From NCBI RefSeq assembly GCF_005405365.1, contig NZ_BJDX01000001.1, positions 310,001-374,000 on the forward strand: 64,000 nucleotides of DNA. The letters are read 5' to 3'. Positions 46,315 to 55,045 of the stretch are shown here, piece after piece. The position numbers were made by a program, and so were the translations under genes. The notes under the pieces are model-generated. The model did no database searches and was not told where the DNA came from. It was given only the letters and a program-made list of their open reading frames with translations. Numbering within the stretch: the first letter of the stretch is position 1; every line of letters begins with the position of its first letter. Origin of the DNA: Enterococcus xiangfangensis. Its GTDB lineage: Bacteria > Bacillota > Bacilli > Lactobacillales > Enterococcaceae.

Positions 46315-47688
46315 TCAACTGCTTCTTTTTTTCAATAACTGCCGAATCATCCGCAAATCCCGTGCATCGATGGTGGAACGAACTTGCAACGACTTCTTGT
46401 CAGGAGTGGGAAGATTCGATAAAGTCAAATCTGCGCCTTCTTCTGATCGAACAAACTCGATTCGATAATCATTGCCTAAACCGGCGATCAGCAATTCTTT
46501 TTGCATCGCTTCAAACGACTGCCCCAAATCTGACAAAATAAATACCTTGATGCTTGGACGATAGGATAAATAGGAAACGACCGTGTTAGCCAGCAGCAAT
46601 GAAAAAAGTGCCGTCATTTTTGGATTGTGTGAACCAATTGCAGCAAATAATTTTTCAATAAAAGCTGAAAAATTTTCCATATATCCAGGCGCGTTTTTCT
46701 TCAAGCGTTCTTCATCTACGATCGGAAAAAGACCGGTCAATGTATGGACTTCATTCAAGTAACGATTGAACAAAAACAACTGGTTGAGTTGATCGCTGAT
46801 ACATGCTTTATCCTCGATCAAAACATCGAAAGTTTCTTCAAACAACGCAAGCCAGGCAGTATTTTTTTCAGTGATTTCTTTTTGGAGTTTTTGCGGAATA
46901 ATTACTAAAGACCGCTCCTTGCTCAAATCAAAAAAGAGCGGCAGCAACTGTAAAAAGAACAATAACATTCCCCAATCATCTTGCTGTCAATGGCTGAATA
47001 AAGACGGAGCTTCAAAAGCTGGTTTTAGACTGCCTTCATAGCTAGGCTCGATTTTAGTTCGACACTGAAAAACAAATAGCAATACACCTAATTGACTTCG
47101 TTGGACACTTGTAAATTCAAACTCAAAAAGAGTCGCCAATTGTTCGATTGGATAAAACATTTGTTTTTCGATCTCCCAAGGCAGTTCTTTGACTCCTCGA
47201 TAGATCGTCCAAAGATATTGATAAAAAAGATACCGAATTTGATGCTCTGGTCCGATCATTCGTATCGTTGTTCCTTTTGTTAGACTCAAACCCAACGGCA
47301 GCAACTTTTTTTCTAACTTGCGAATATTTCGACGCAAAGTTGATGTACTGACAAAATGCTCCTCGCAAAAAATTTGGATATCAATCTCTCCTTGAAGTAG
47401 TAACTCTTCAAAAAAGGATGTGAGGATACTTTGACAGATCACTTCACTAAATAAACGTTGCATAGGAAAATCTGCTTTTCGATTAAATCGTGCGCCATAA
47501 TTTCGATGTTTTTCTAAAGAGACATCTGAAAAGTCTTTGATCAATTCCTGTAAATGATCCAAATATTTTTGAACAGTATTCACATTCAATCCACTAGCCT
47601 GCGCCAACTCTACCCCACTGCACCAACTATCCTTTTGCTCCAGCAACATTAAAAGTTGCAGCTGTCCATATATTTCTTTAGTAAACAC
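46315..47688 (-). pseudogene. Mga-family regulator interrupted by in-frame TGA
   Basis: Two open segments in the same frame, 46987-47688 and 46315-46968, are separated by one TGA (46989-46987) and six sense codons (QQDDWG). Read through, they give about 457 residues with an N-terminal HTH (SGVELAQASGLNVNTVQKYLDHL), a second HTH (FVSTSTLRRNIRKLEKKL), an Mga/PRD-like body and an EIIB-like C-terminus (SIKVFILSDLGQSFEAM). GTG 47688 is the likely start after GGAGGGG. Divergent from the LPXTG gene, the typical arrangement of an Mga-type activator and its target. Probably inactive unless the stop is an error or is read through. Confidence 0.8.
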
Positions 47689-47712
47689 CAAACCCCTCCA
47701 TTATTTTAATTA

Positions 47713-47731
47713 TTAGGTTAGCCTAACTGAA
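47713..47731. promoter_or_regulatory. DtxR/MntR-family-type operator
   Basis: TTAGGTTAGCCTAACTGAA matches the 19-bp DtxR/IdeR consensus TTAGGTTAGSCTAACCTAA at 17 positions, with a perfect TTAGG-N4-CCTAA core. It lies between the divergent Mga-type gene and the LPXTG gene, about 30 bp upstream of a -10 (TATACT, 47762-47767). Enterococci have a DtxR-family Mn regulator (EfaR), so manganese or iron control of the surface protein is plausible. Confidence 0.6.
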
Positions 47732-47796
47732 AAAGTGACCTATCCTTTTCTTTTTCCGCGTTATACTCCTACCTAGCTTATTTAGGAGGAGAAAAA

Positions 47797-48696
47797 ATGA
47801 AAAAAACCTTTTATTGTCTAGCAGCCTTTTTGTTTCTTTTTCCGTTAACAACATTTGCTGCAAACAAATCTGCGTCACCATCAATGGATATCAACAATAT
47901 TACTGTCTCATTGGACGGCAAAAACGTCAACTCAGGGATCGTCAATGTCACACCCGGTCAGCAACTACAGATGCATGTCTCTTTTACTTATTTCGGTGGG
48001 GAAATTACAAATTATCCGGCGACACAACTTAAACTGATTGATGAAACTGGCGGCAATAATATTCAGGCATCTGCCAATCATTTTCAAAAGGTCACGAATA
48101 CTCAAGCCGCTGAAGATGTGATTCTCTCAGTTTCACCGACTGTCAAAGTTGGAGCCGTTATCCCAGTGAAATTCACTATTGTCGGACCGGATATCAATAG
48201 TGTCAGCAGCCAAACCGTCACTTTTATTATCAATGAACCTGCAACTAGCACGACTGACACGAGTTCGTCAACTGAGTCTAGTTCATCAAACGAATCTAGT
48301 TCATCAAACGATTCTAGTTCATCAAACGAATCTAGTTCATCAAACGAATCTAGTTCATCAAACGAATCTAGTTCATCAAACGATTCTAGTTCATCAAACG
48401 ATTCTAGTTCATCAAACGATTCTAGTTCATCAAACGAATCTAGTTCATCAAATGAGTCTAGTTCTGCAACGAAGGAGAGTTCCACAACTGACTCGCGTTT
48501 ATTGCCAAAATCAAACTCTAAGGGCTCTAATCCCCCTGTTCAGTCGGAAAAATCTATTCCTAAAAATGCCACTCAGCCTTTAAAACGAGCCTTTAAACTT
48601 TTGCCGAGAACTGGGATGAAAAGTTCAGCGCTTGCTTGGCTAGGACTCGGTGTAACGAATATCGTCGTTGCAGTCTATCTGTTGCGTAAAAAATAA
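47797..48696 (+). CDS. Serine-rich LPXTG-anchored surface protein
   Basis: 299-residue cell-wall protein. Signal peptide 1-21 (ending TTFAA), an Ig-like beta domain about 25-145, a repeat stretch of ten SSSSN(E/D) units (about 160-220), then a sortase signal: LPRTG, hydrophobic helix SALAWLGLGVTNIVVAVYLL and RKK tail. The repeat region is a flexible, probably glycosylated or wall-spanning stalk. Ribosome-binding site GGAGGA. A DtxR-type box lies upstream and a broken Mga regulator is divergent. Ligand of the head domain unknown. Confidence 0.88.
   Translation: MKKTFYCLAAFLFLFPLTTFAANKSASPSMDINNITVSLDGKNVNSGIVNVTPGQQLQMHVSFTYFGGEITNYPATQLKLIDETGGNNIQASANHFQKVTNTQAAEDVILSVSPTVKVGAVIPVKFTIVGPDINSVSSQTVTFIINEPATSTTDTSSSTESSSSNESSSSNDSSSSNESSSSNESSSSNESSSSNDSSSSNDSSSSNDSSSSNESSSSNESSSATKESSTTDSRLLPKSNSKGSNPPVQSEKSIPKNATQPLKRAFKLLPRTGMKSSALAWLGLGVTNIVVAVYLLRKK
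48274..48453 (+). repeat. Ten 18-bp tandem repeats in the surface-protein stalk
   Basis: Ten units of gaWtctagttcatcaaac, nearly identical, encoding (E/D)SSSSN; order of the first residue is E-E-D-E-E-E-D-D-D-E. Homogeneous repeats like this change copy number easily by slippage or recombination. Confidence 0.95.
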
Positions 48697-48713
48697 TCAT
48701 GAAACTATTTATC

Positions 48714-48728
48714 TGTTTTCTGAAAAAT
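48714..48728. promoter_or_regulatory. Possible CodY box
   Basis: TGTTTTCTGAAAAAT matches the CodY consensus AATTTTCWGAAAATT at 12 of 15 positions, 37 bases before the DUF1275 start codon. Could also be chance in A/T-rich DNA. Confidence 0.3.
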
Positions 48729-48764
48729 ATGGTAAAATAGTCAGCGAAAAGAGTTGATTTACAG

Positions 48765-49454
48765 ATGAATACTAGTTTCCATGAGAATCGTTCTGTTGGT
48801 CTGCTGCTGACTTTTATCGGTGGAATGATTGACAGCTTCACTTATATTCGTTACCAAGCCTTCGCTTCTGCTCAGACCGGCAACTTGATTTTGGCGATCA
48901 TCCAAGCTTACGAGCGCGAATGGAACATGGTTGGAAAAAAATTACTTTCCACCTTATTCTTTTTTATTGGAATTCTTTTAGCAAAATTTATGATTGATTA
49001 CTTCAAAAGAAAAGCGCTACATTTTTGGCGCTTGTTTCTGCTTTACTTTGAAGCGGCAATCTTTTTTATCATTAGTTTACAATTTTTGCAGCCGCACCCT
49101 GCAATCATCACGATCATGATCGCCTTTACCGCCGCGATTCAATGGGTGTCTTTTGACAAAATCAATGGACTGGCTTACACGAATCTATTTACGACTGGAA
49201 ATCTAAAAGGGGTTGCGACCAATCTTTATGATTACTTGAGTACGAAAGATCAGGCGGCTAAAACACGCTTTATCCATTTTTTACTCGTCGTGATTGCTTT
49301 TATCTCTGGTGCGATTGTCTCAGTTTTTGCTTATCGGATGCTGGGAACCCGCGCAGTATTGGTTATCGCCGGCTTATTTCTTTATTTAGCACTTTCCGAA
49401 ACCTTTTTAGTTTGGCAGTTCCAACGCGATACGAATATCTTGCAAAAAAAATAA
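48765..49454 (+). CDS. YoaK family (DUF1275) membrane protein
   Basis: 229-residue protein with six predicted membrane helices. The hallmark N-terminus GLLLTFIGGMIDSFTYIRYQAFASAQTGN and the central NGLAYTNLFTTGNLKG are typical of DUF1275/YoaK. Function unknown. The ribosome-binding site is weak. Monocistronic, ended by a terminator at its stop codon. Confidence 0.87.
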   Translation: MNTSFHENRSVGLLLTFIGGMIDSFTYIRYQAFASAQTGNLILAIIQAYEREWNMVGKKLLSTLFFFIGILLAKFMIDYFKRKALHFWRLFLLYFEAAIFFIISLQFLQPHPAIITIMIAFTAAIQWVSFDKINGLAYTNLFTTGNLKGVATNLYDYLSTKDQAAKTRFIHFLLVVIAFISGAIVSVFAYRMLGTRAVLVIAGLFLYLALSETFLVWQFQRDTNILQKK

Positions 49455-49482
49455 CTCTTCAGCCTCTGCTGAAGAGTTTTTT
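49453..49482 (+). terminator. Terminator of the DUF1275 gene
   Basis: AACTCTTCAGC/GCTGAAGAGTT stem, 4-base loop, T6; it overlaps the stop codon. Confidence 0.88.
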
Positions 49483-49487
49483 GCTGA

Positions 49488-50003
49488 TTAATGATACGAA
49501 AAACGCAGTAAAGAGACCATACCTAAAAAGAGAATACCGATTGTTAGACCAACGATGATCAACCCTCTATCCAATTTTGTTTCAGGAACCAATAAAGCCA
49601 GTCCGTAGTAAACACCAACTCCTAAGATTCCACCAACAGAATTCATTAAAAGATCGGTCACATCCGTCACTCCGATTCCTAAAATAAACTGCATAATCTC
49701 AATAGCAAAGGAAAACAAGCAGATAAAAACAAACTTTTTTATCAGTGATAAATTTTTAGCCGCGATTCCCAGCAGAACCCCCAGTGGTACAAAAATGAGT
49801 CCGTTCAAAATAATTTCATTAAGCACGAGCTTGCCGTTCACGACTTTTGATCCTTGAAACGGCAGCAGATTGACCGATCGAACAGCTTGATCTAAACGAG
49901 CAGCGATATCGGAAAAAGATAGCGAAAATTTGAATAATAAGATCCAGATCAATAATAACAGGTAACTGATCAGCAGCACGCTGCTTAGTTTTTTATGACT
50001 CAC
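49488..50003 (-). CDS. VanZ family membrane protein
   Basis: 171-residue protein with five membrane helices. VanZ-like signature: VNLLPFQGSK, NGLIFVPLGVLLGI, EIMQFILGIGVTDVTDLLMNSVGGILG. VanZ confers low-level teicoplanin resistance in the vanA cluster; chromosomal homologues have unknown roles. Lies 28 bases downstream of the DUF4097 gene, so likely co-transcribed with it. Confidence 0.88.
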   Translation of the reverse strand: MSHKKLSSVLLISYLLLLIWILLFKFSLSFSDIAARLDQAVRSVNLLPFQGSKVVNGKLVLNEIILNGLIFVPLGVLLGIAAKNLSLIKKFVFICLFSFAIEIMQFILGIGVTDVTDLLMNSVGGILGVGVYYGLALLVPETKLDRGLIIVGLTIGILFLGMVSLLRFSYH

Positions 50004-50031
50004 TCTGCCGCCTCCTCTAAAAAATTTTCAA

Positions 50032-50844
50032 TTAATGGATGAATGTGACCGCAATATCTCCATTACTTGTTTTGACTGTTAACTCTTTTGAACCGTTGGT
50101 TTGATTCGTTAAAGTATTTGATCCGTTACTTGTTTTGGCCCGCGTTGAAAAATCGGCTTGATCCCCGATTATCGTACCAGTTACTTGAGCATTGCTCGTT
50201 GCCAACAATACAGATTCCGCAGGTTTTACATTCTTCAAATTGATCTTGCCATTTGATGTTTGAAAGTCACCTTCCCCAAAATCCAAGTCTTCCAAGTTTA
50301 TTTTACTGTTGCTTGTTTCAAAGTCTCCCTCGTTGAACGTTAGTTTCGCAAGATCAATTTCACCGTTGCTTGTTTCAGCATCAACCGTCTTTGCATCGAC
50401 ATTAGTGATATGCAATTTGCTGTTACTCGTTTCTAACTCTAACTGATTCAATGTAAGATTTTCCGTTAAAATTTTACTATTGGACGTTTCGACCTGAAGC
50501 TCGTTCAACTCAGCTTTTGGTACCTCGACAGTTACTTTAGGCTCCCGTCTACCAAAATCAAAAAAGTTGAAGTTGAAACCAAATACTTTTTTTCGTTCCA
50601 TGTCTAATGTATTACCCGTTTGTTTGATTTTATATTTGATGTCTCGACTTTGATTGTATTTTATCCGAGTCTGTTCGCCAGATACACCAACGATCTCGAT
50701 CGGTATATTTCGATCCTCTATGATCAACTGTTTAACGGACTTTTCTGTAGTAAATGTTTCATTGCTTACGCGCTGTGAAGACAAATTGACCATCCCCACT
50801 AACGCAATACCAATCAAAACCAAACCAGCAATTATTTTTTTCAT
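50032..50844 (-). CDS. DUF4097 beta-repeat membrane-anchored protein
   Basis: 270-residue protein with an N-terminal membrane helix or signal (MKKIIAGLVLIGIALVGMVNLSS) and a repeated beta structure: TSNS/TSNG/TSNA recurs eight times (e.g. ETSNSKI, ETSNGEI, QTSNGKI), about every 20 residues, as in DUF4097 putative adhesin/beta-helix proteins. ATG 50844 follows GAGGTGG. In Firmicutes these often sit with envelope-stress genes. Precise role unknown. Confidence 0.82.
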   Translation of the reverse strand: MKKIIAGLVLIGIALVGMVNLSSQRVSNETFTTEKSVKQLIIEDRNIPIEIVGVSGEQTRIKYNQSRDIKYKIKQTGNTLDMERKKVFGFNFNFFDFGRREPKVTVEVPKAELNELQVETSNSKILTENLTLNQLELETSNSKLHITNVDAKTVDAETSNGEIDLAKLTFNEGDFETSNSKINLEDLDFGEGDFQTSNGKINLKNVKPAESVLLATSNAQVTGTIIGDQADFSTRAKTSNGSNTLTNQTNGSKELTVKTSNGDIAVTFIH

Positions 50845-50919
50845 TTTCCACCTCAACTATTTTCTTTTTATTATAAAGAAATTTCTACCTGTTTCTATCA
50901 GACAAAAGACTGATTTTTC

Positions 50920-51870
50920 TTATTTGTTCCGATGGAAGCCAGCTTTGATCTCAATAAACTCTTGAAATAATCGAAAAAGTTGAAAAAGCATGGCGCGTTC
51001 TTCAAATGTCTGACGATCTTCTGGTAATTTTTTTTGCTGGTAACGCTGATCTAGCGCTACAATTTTCGTCAAGATCGCTGAACCATCGTTGTCTTCAGCT
51101 AAAGTCTGGGCAGTAAACTCAAACAGTTCTTGCAATTCTTTCACATCGACTGGCGACGCGTTTAATTGATTCAAGATTTGCAGCATATCGGCTAAAACGT
51201 TCAGCTGCAGGCGGCGCATCGCAAAATATTCAAAATAATAACTATTTCCCGAAAAGAAACGATTCTCTTCAAATTCTTGTGCACGAATTTGCGCGGTTTT
51301 TATGAACTCCCTCAAAGCCAAGCATTCGCTGACCAACTGTTTTTCTTTGTCCAATTGATTCAAATTATTAGACATCGCTCCTAACATTTTTCGTAAGGAA
51401 ACTTCAACGACTGCTTGATCTTCCTGAATTTTTTTCTCCGTGTTAGGCATGTAAAGATTAACTGCCAGCGCACAGCCGACACCGATGATCATCAACAAAT
51501 ATTCATTGATAATCAAATTCACAGACATTTCGCCTGCCACCAGATAATGTGTGATCAAGACTGAGCTGACCGCGATCCCTTCTGCTAAACCCAAGCGAAT
51601 GGAAAGCGGGATAAATAATAACAGATACAAACCAAAAACTAGTGGATGAAATCCTAAAAGAATAAAACACCCAGCTGCGATACTAGTCGCCAGTGTCAGC
51701 GAAACCAAACGGTTGATCGCAGTCCTAGCAGTAGAGCGTTTTGTATTGGTTACAGTCAATAGCGCGATGATCGCCGCTGAAGCAGCCGATTCTAGGTCGA
51801 AACTGCTGGCTATCAGTAAAGCAATCGGTGCAGCGGCAGCCGTTTTGATTGTACGTAATCCGATCTTCAT
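50920..51870 (-). CDS. Aromatic acid exporter family protein (DUF939, FUSC-like)
   Basis: 316-residue protein with an N-terminal half of four to five membrane helices (TAAAAPIALLIASSF; AAIIALLTVTNTKRSTARTAINRL, the conserved motif; LLIINEYLLMIIGVGCALAVNLYMP in outline) and a cytoplasmic helical C-terminal half. It belongs to the ArAE/FUSC-like efflux proteins. Substrate unknown. Followed on the same strand by the DUF4097 and VanZ genes. Confidence 0.82.
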   Translation of the reverse strand: MKIGLRTIKTAAAAPIALLIASSFDLESAASAAIIALLTVTNTKRSTARTAINRLVSLTLATSIAAGCFILLGFHPLVFGLYLLLFIPLSIRLGLAEGIAVSSVLITHYLVAGEMSVNLIINEYLLMIIGVGCALAVNLYMPNTEKKIQEDQAVVEVSLRKMLGAMSNNLNQLDKEKQLVSECLALREFIKTAQIRAQEFEENRFFSGNSYYFEYFAMRRLQLNVLADMLQILNQLNASPVDVKELQELFEFTAQTLAEDNDGSAILTKIVALDQRYQQKKLPEDRQTFEERAMLFQLFRLFQEFIEIKAGFHRNK

Positions 51871-52050
51871 TGGTTTCCTCCTTTATTATTTAAACTAACA
51901 TGCTGTTTTTTTCCACAAGTTAATTAAAAACTGCCTCTTGCAAGAATCGTTTCTACTTTAGCAAAATAAAACTGGCAAATCTATTTAGAAGCTTGTGGTA
52001 ACGCCGTTTTGGAAAACAGTCGCAACTTCTTGAATTATCTTGTATAGTAA

Positions 52051-52099
52051 TTACGATGGATCATCAGATGACGTATTAAACAAACATCTGATTACGATG
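52051..52099. promoter_or_regulatory. Composite repeat upstream of the DUF441 gene
   Basis: TTACGATG occurs at 52051-52058 and 52092-52099; between them ATCAGATG (52063-52070) and CATCTGAT (52085-52092) form an 8-bp inverted repeat. Possibly a regulator site or leader hairpin. The rest of 51871-52118 shows nothing else. Confidence 0.35.
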
Positions 52100-52118
52100 T
52101 AAGAAAAGGAGTGAAAAG

Positions 52119-52580
52119 ATGGAAAGTTGGCTTTTCTTAGGGATCATTTTATTGATCGCATTGCTCGCAAAAAATCAAAGTCTCTTGATTGCAACCGCGG
52201 CAATTTTGCTTTTAAAATTGATTCCTTATTCAGATAAATTTTTATCAATCCTAAATAAACAAGGGATCAATTGGGGCGTTACCTTGATCTCAGCCACGAT
52301 CTTAGTGCCGATTGCAACAGGCGATATCGTTTTGAAAGATCTTTTGAACACCTTAAAATCGCCCCTCGGCTGGGTAGCGACGATCTGTGGCGTATTAGTT
52401 GCCATCTTATCTGCCAAAGGCGTCGGTTTGATTAATCAATCGCCGGAAGTTACGGTAGCATTAGTTTTTGGTACGATCATTGGCGTGGTCTTTTTAAAAG
52501 GCGTGGCTGCTGGACCTGTGATTGCCGCCGGTATCACTTATTCTATCATGCAAGTCATCCAAATCGTGACTGCTAAATAA
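52119..52580 (+). CDS. DUF441 family membrane protein
   Basis: 153-residue protein with four membrane helices. The conserved KGINWGVTLISATILVPIATG-like core (here NKQGINWGVTLISATILVPIATG in outline) and GTIIGVVFLKGVAAGPVIAAGI identify the UPF0756/DUF441 family. Function unknown. Ribosome-binding site AAAGGAG. Followed by a hairpin at 52580-52627. Confidence 0.88.
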   Translation: MESWLFLGIILLIALLAKNQSLLIATAAILLLKLIPYSDKFLSILNKQGINWGVTLISATILVPIATGDIVLKDLLNTLKSPLGWVATICGVLVAILSAKGVGLINQSPEVTVALVFGTIIGVVFLKGVAAGPVIAAGITYSIMQVIQIVTAK

Positions 52581-52627
52581 AACAAACCTCTAATTCTTTT
52601 TGATCAAAGAGCATTAGGGGTTTGTTT
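52580..52627 (+). terminator. Terminator of the DUF441 gene
   Basis: 15-base arms AAACAAACCtCTAAT/ATTAGgGGTTTGTTT (one mismatch) with an 18-base loop. Confidence 0.7.
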
Positions 52628-52720
52628 GTATCTTGTAAAAATCTTTTGTAAGATAGAAATGAGCCGAAAATTCTCGGTCATCTCTGTCACGGAGCTAGCT
52701 TACCTTAGGAGGTGGAATCA

Positions 52721-54460
52721 ATGCGTGAACAATCTAAAGCTGCTCGTTTGCGGCAAATCGTAAAAATCCTCAACCACTATCATGTTGTAAAAAATATTAC
52801 ACAACAAAAAGATCCTGTAGCGGTCCGAAAAGCGTTTGAAGAATTGGGACCGACCTTTATCAAAGTAGGACAAATGATGTCGGTTCGAACAGATATTTTC
52901 ACGTTGGCTTTTACAAAAGAACTACGAAACTTGCAAGACGATGTAAAAACAGATCCTTTTGAGTCAGTCAAAACACTTGTTGAAAAAGAGCTGGAGTTGC
53001 CGTTGACCGAAATTTTTGAGTCTTTCGAAGAACAGCCCTTCGCTTCTGCCTCGATCGCACAGGCACATCACGCCCGTTTAAAAAATGGACAACCCGTCGT
53101 GGCTAAGGTCCAACATCCAGGAATCGCGGCTGAGATTGATTTGGATCTTTCCTTATTTGAAAAGGCTGTGCCAATAGCTAACTGGGTTCCTGAAAGCAAA
53201 GTGATCGACCTAAAAAGCATTTTGAAAGAGATTCGAGAGTCTTTACAAAACGAATTGGACTTCCAAAAAGAATTAGTCCTAGCGGAAGAATTCTATCGCT
53301 TGAACAACGGGTGGAAAGAAATTCGCGTACCTAAAATGGAAGACGCCTACTCTACAAAAAAAGTCATCATTATGGAACTAATGTCTGGAACGAATTTAAA
53401 AGAATTGATCAGCGCACCAGATGACACGATTGCTCAGGGAAAGACGACCTATAAGGAATTGAAAAAAACAGTCAGTGAGTTGCTGATCGAACACTTCATG
53501 AAAGAAGTCTTCGAAGACGGTTTTTTCCACGCCGATCCCCATCCGGGAAATATTTTATTGCATTTGCTAGCAGAAAGCGAGCAGCCAACCCCGCAAATAA
53601 AAAGCCGCGAACATCAAGGACAGTTTGGCAAAATTCCCTATAAGATCACCTATGCAAAAGCCGAAACACTGCGTCCTTTTCGCTTGAATTTTATTGATTT
53701 TGGCATGATGGGCACGCTCAATCGCGAGATGCAAGTCAAAATGAGCAATGTGATCATTGCGATCTATAGCAAAGACAATCAACGAATCACCAATGCCGTC
53801 CATGCAATCTGTAAACAAGTCGGTCCTTTTGATGAAGAAAAATTTACTGATGAGTTGGATGATTTTTTAAATCGCTATTTGAATCTGCCGGTAAAAGAAA
53901 TCGATTTGCAAAAAGTCTTCTCGCAAGTCATCCTTATCTGCCACGATAATAATTTACAGATTGATGACTCTGCCACGATGCTGATCAAAGCTTTCGGCAC
54001 ATTAGAAGGTGTCATCGAAGATCTGAATCCAGATCTGTCTTTATTCGAAGTTATTGCACCTTTTGCCCAAAAATATTTCATTCAACAATTGAATCTAAAT
54101 GACACGCTGCGAGAAACCGGCTTAGATTATTTATCTACCTTAAAGGCGCTACCGAAAATCCCTAGTCACGCGCTAAATGTTTTGGATACTTTTGCTAAAG
54201 GAAAGGGCAAACTGAATCTTGAATTAAAAAATCAGCGAAATCTTTTAGAACGAGCAGAAGCAATGGTCAATCGTTTAGTGATCGGGTTGATTCTTTCTGC
54301 CTTAGTCATCGGCTCTTCAATCTTGGTCCAGACTTCACCAAAAGGGGATACCTTGATTTCTGACTTAGGAATCTTCGGTTACTCAATTGCTGCACTTTCG
54401 ATCCTTTTTTTGATCATCGAAAGTCTCTACCGTCGTTATCGCAAATGGAAAGATCATTGA
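52721..54460 (+). CDS. AarF/UbiB (ABC1) family kinase-like protein
   Basis: 579-residue UbiB-type atypical kinase. The family KxGQ motif is in GPTFIKVGQMMSVRTD, followed by the ASIAQAHHA loop, FFHADPHPGN catalytic loop and the NFIDFGMMG metal motif; two C-terminal membrane helices (LVIGLILSALVIGSSILV, SIAALSILFLIIESLY). ATG 52721 follows TTAGGAGG; an in-frame GTG three codons earlier touches the site. An insertion of about 40 residues lies between the catalytic loop and the metal motif. Firmicutes lacking quinone synthesis still keep such proteins; role unclear. Confidence 0.9.
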   Translation: MREQSKAARLRQIVKILNHYHVVKNITQQKDPVAVRKAFEELGPTFIKVGQMMSVRTDIFTLAFTKELRNLQDDVKTDPFESVKTLVEKELELPLTEIFESFEEQPFASASIAQAHHARLKNGQPVVAKVQHPGIAAEIDLDLSLFEKAVPIANWVPESKVIDLKSILKEIRESLQNELDFQKELVLAEEFYRLNNGWKEIRVPKMEDAYSTKKVIIMELMSGTNLKELISAPDDTIAQGKTTYKELKKTVSELLIEHFMKEVFEDGFFHADPHPGNILLHLLAESEQPTPQIKSREHQGQFGKIPYKITYAKAETLRPFRLNFIDFGMMGTLNREMQVKMSNVIIAIYSKDNQRITNAVHAICKQVGPFDEEKFTDELDDFLNRYLNLPVKEIDLQKVFSQVILICHDNNLQIDDSATMLIKAFGTLEGVIEDLNPDLSLFEVIAPFAQKYFIQQLNLNDTLRETGLDYLSTLKALPKIPSHALNVLDTFAKGKGKLNLELKNQRNLLERAEAMVNRLVIGLILSALVIGSSILVQTSPKGDTLISDLGIFGYSIAALSILFLIIESLYRRYRKWKDH

Positions 54461-54461
54461 T

Positions 54462-54496
54462 AAAGGCAGTGACAGATTGCTGTCACTGCCTTTTTT
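54462..54496 (+). terminator. Terminator of the UbiB-like gene
   Basis: 14-bp perfect stem AAAGGCAGTGACAG, 4-base loop, T6, just after the stop codon. Confidence 0.9.
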
Positions 54497-54623
54497 GCTA
54501 TAACTAATCCTCTTCGTGCAATGAATCTTATGATTGAGTGAGCAGATTCGTTTACTTAAGCAAAAGAATATTTTATCATTTTTATGAAAAGCATTCTATT
54601 TTTTTGACAAAAGGAGGCAGAAA

Positions 54624-54971
54624 ATGAATCGATCCCTCAAAATCATTTTGATCATTTTTTCTTTTGTTCTGCTCTCTATTTTTCTATCTACTGCGGCTAT
54701 TTATTATTTTATCGCCAAAAATCCATTAAATTTCAGTTCGTTGCGGTTGTTCATTTTAACAAATAATTACGCACAGCTGTATCTATTTTGGGTAAGCGTG
54801 ATTTTAGCCATTTTAACAATGATCACTATCTTTGTGATTTTATTTTATCCAAAGCGGATCATCAAATTTACTTTAAAAGAAGAACACAAACAAATAAATC
54901 CCCAAAAAAAATTTTTAGATGAACAAACTAGACGCAGTGACGACTCAGAAACCGAACAACGAGTCAAATGA
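54624..54971 (+). CDS. Small two-helix membrane protein, AmaP-like N-terminus
   Basis: 115-residue protein: two membrane helices (SLKIILIIFSFVLLSIFLSTAAIYYFIA and LYLFWVSVILAILTMITIFVILFY) and a charged cytoplasmic tail (KEEHKQINPQKKFLDEQTRRSDDSETEQ). The helix pair and NRSLKIIL start resemble the alkaline-shock anchor AmaP, but the usual C-terminal domain is missing and no asp23 gene is adjacent, so the resemblance may be superficial. Ribosome-binding site AAAGGAGG. Ended by two tandem terminators. Confidence 0.6.
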   Translation: MNRSLKIILIIFSFVLLSIFLSTAAIYYFIAKNPLNFSSLRLFILTNNYAQLYLFWVSVILAILTMITIFVILFYPKRIIKFTLKEEHKQINPQKKFLDEQTRRSDDSETEQRVK

Positions 54972-54981
54972 GCCTTCCCCA

Positions 54982-55045
54982 CTGACTAGTTTTTTGCTAG
55001 TCAGTTTTCTAAAGAAACAGCCAAGAGCGCTCTTGGCTGTTTTTT
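54982..55045 (+). terminator. Two tandem terminators
   Basis: CTGACTAG/CTAGTCAG with T4 (54982-55008), then AAACAGCCAAGAGC/GCTCTTGGCTGTTT with T6 (55015-55045). Confidence 0.82.

Noticed and set aside
46987..46989. TGA recoding (Trp or selenocysteine) in the Mga-type gene
   Set aside because: TGA serves as a normal stop in other genes here (for example nrdG and ricT) and no recoding hairpin was seen.
48274..48453. Possible CRISPR array
   Set aside because: The units are contiguous 18-bp coding repeats with no spacers, within a surface-protein stalk.
48102..48485. Long minus-strand frame encoding repeated FDEL(D/E)S
   Set aside because: It is the antisense reading of the 18-bp repeat array, which keeps several frames open; no start signal or family match.
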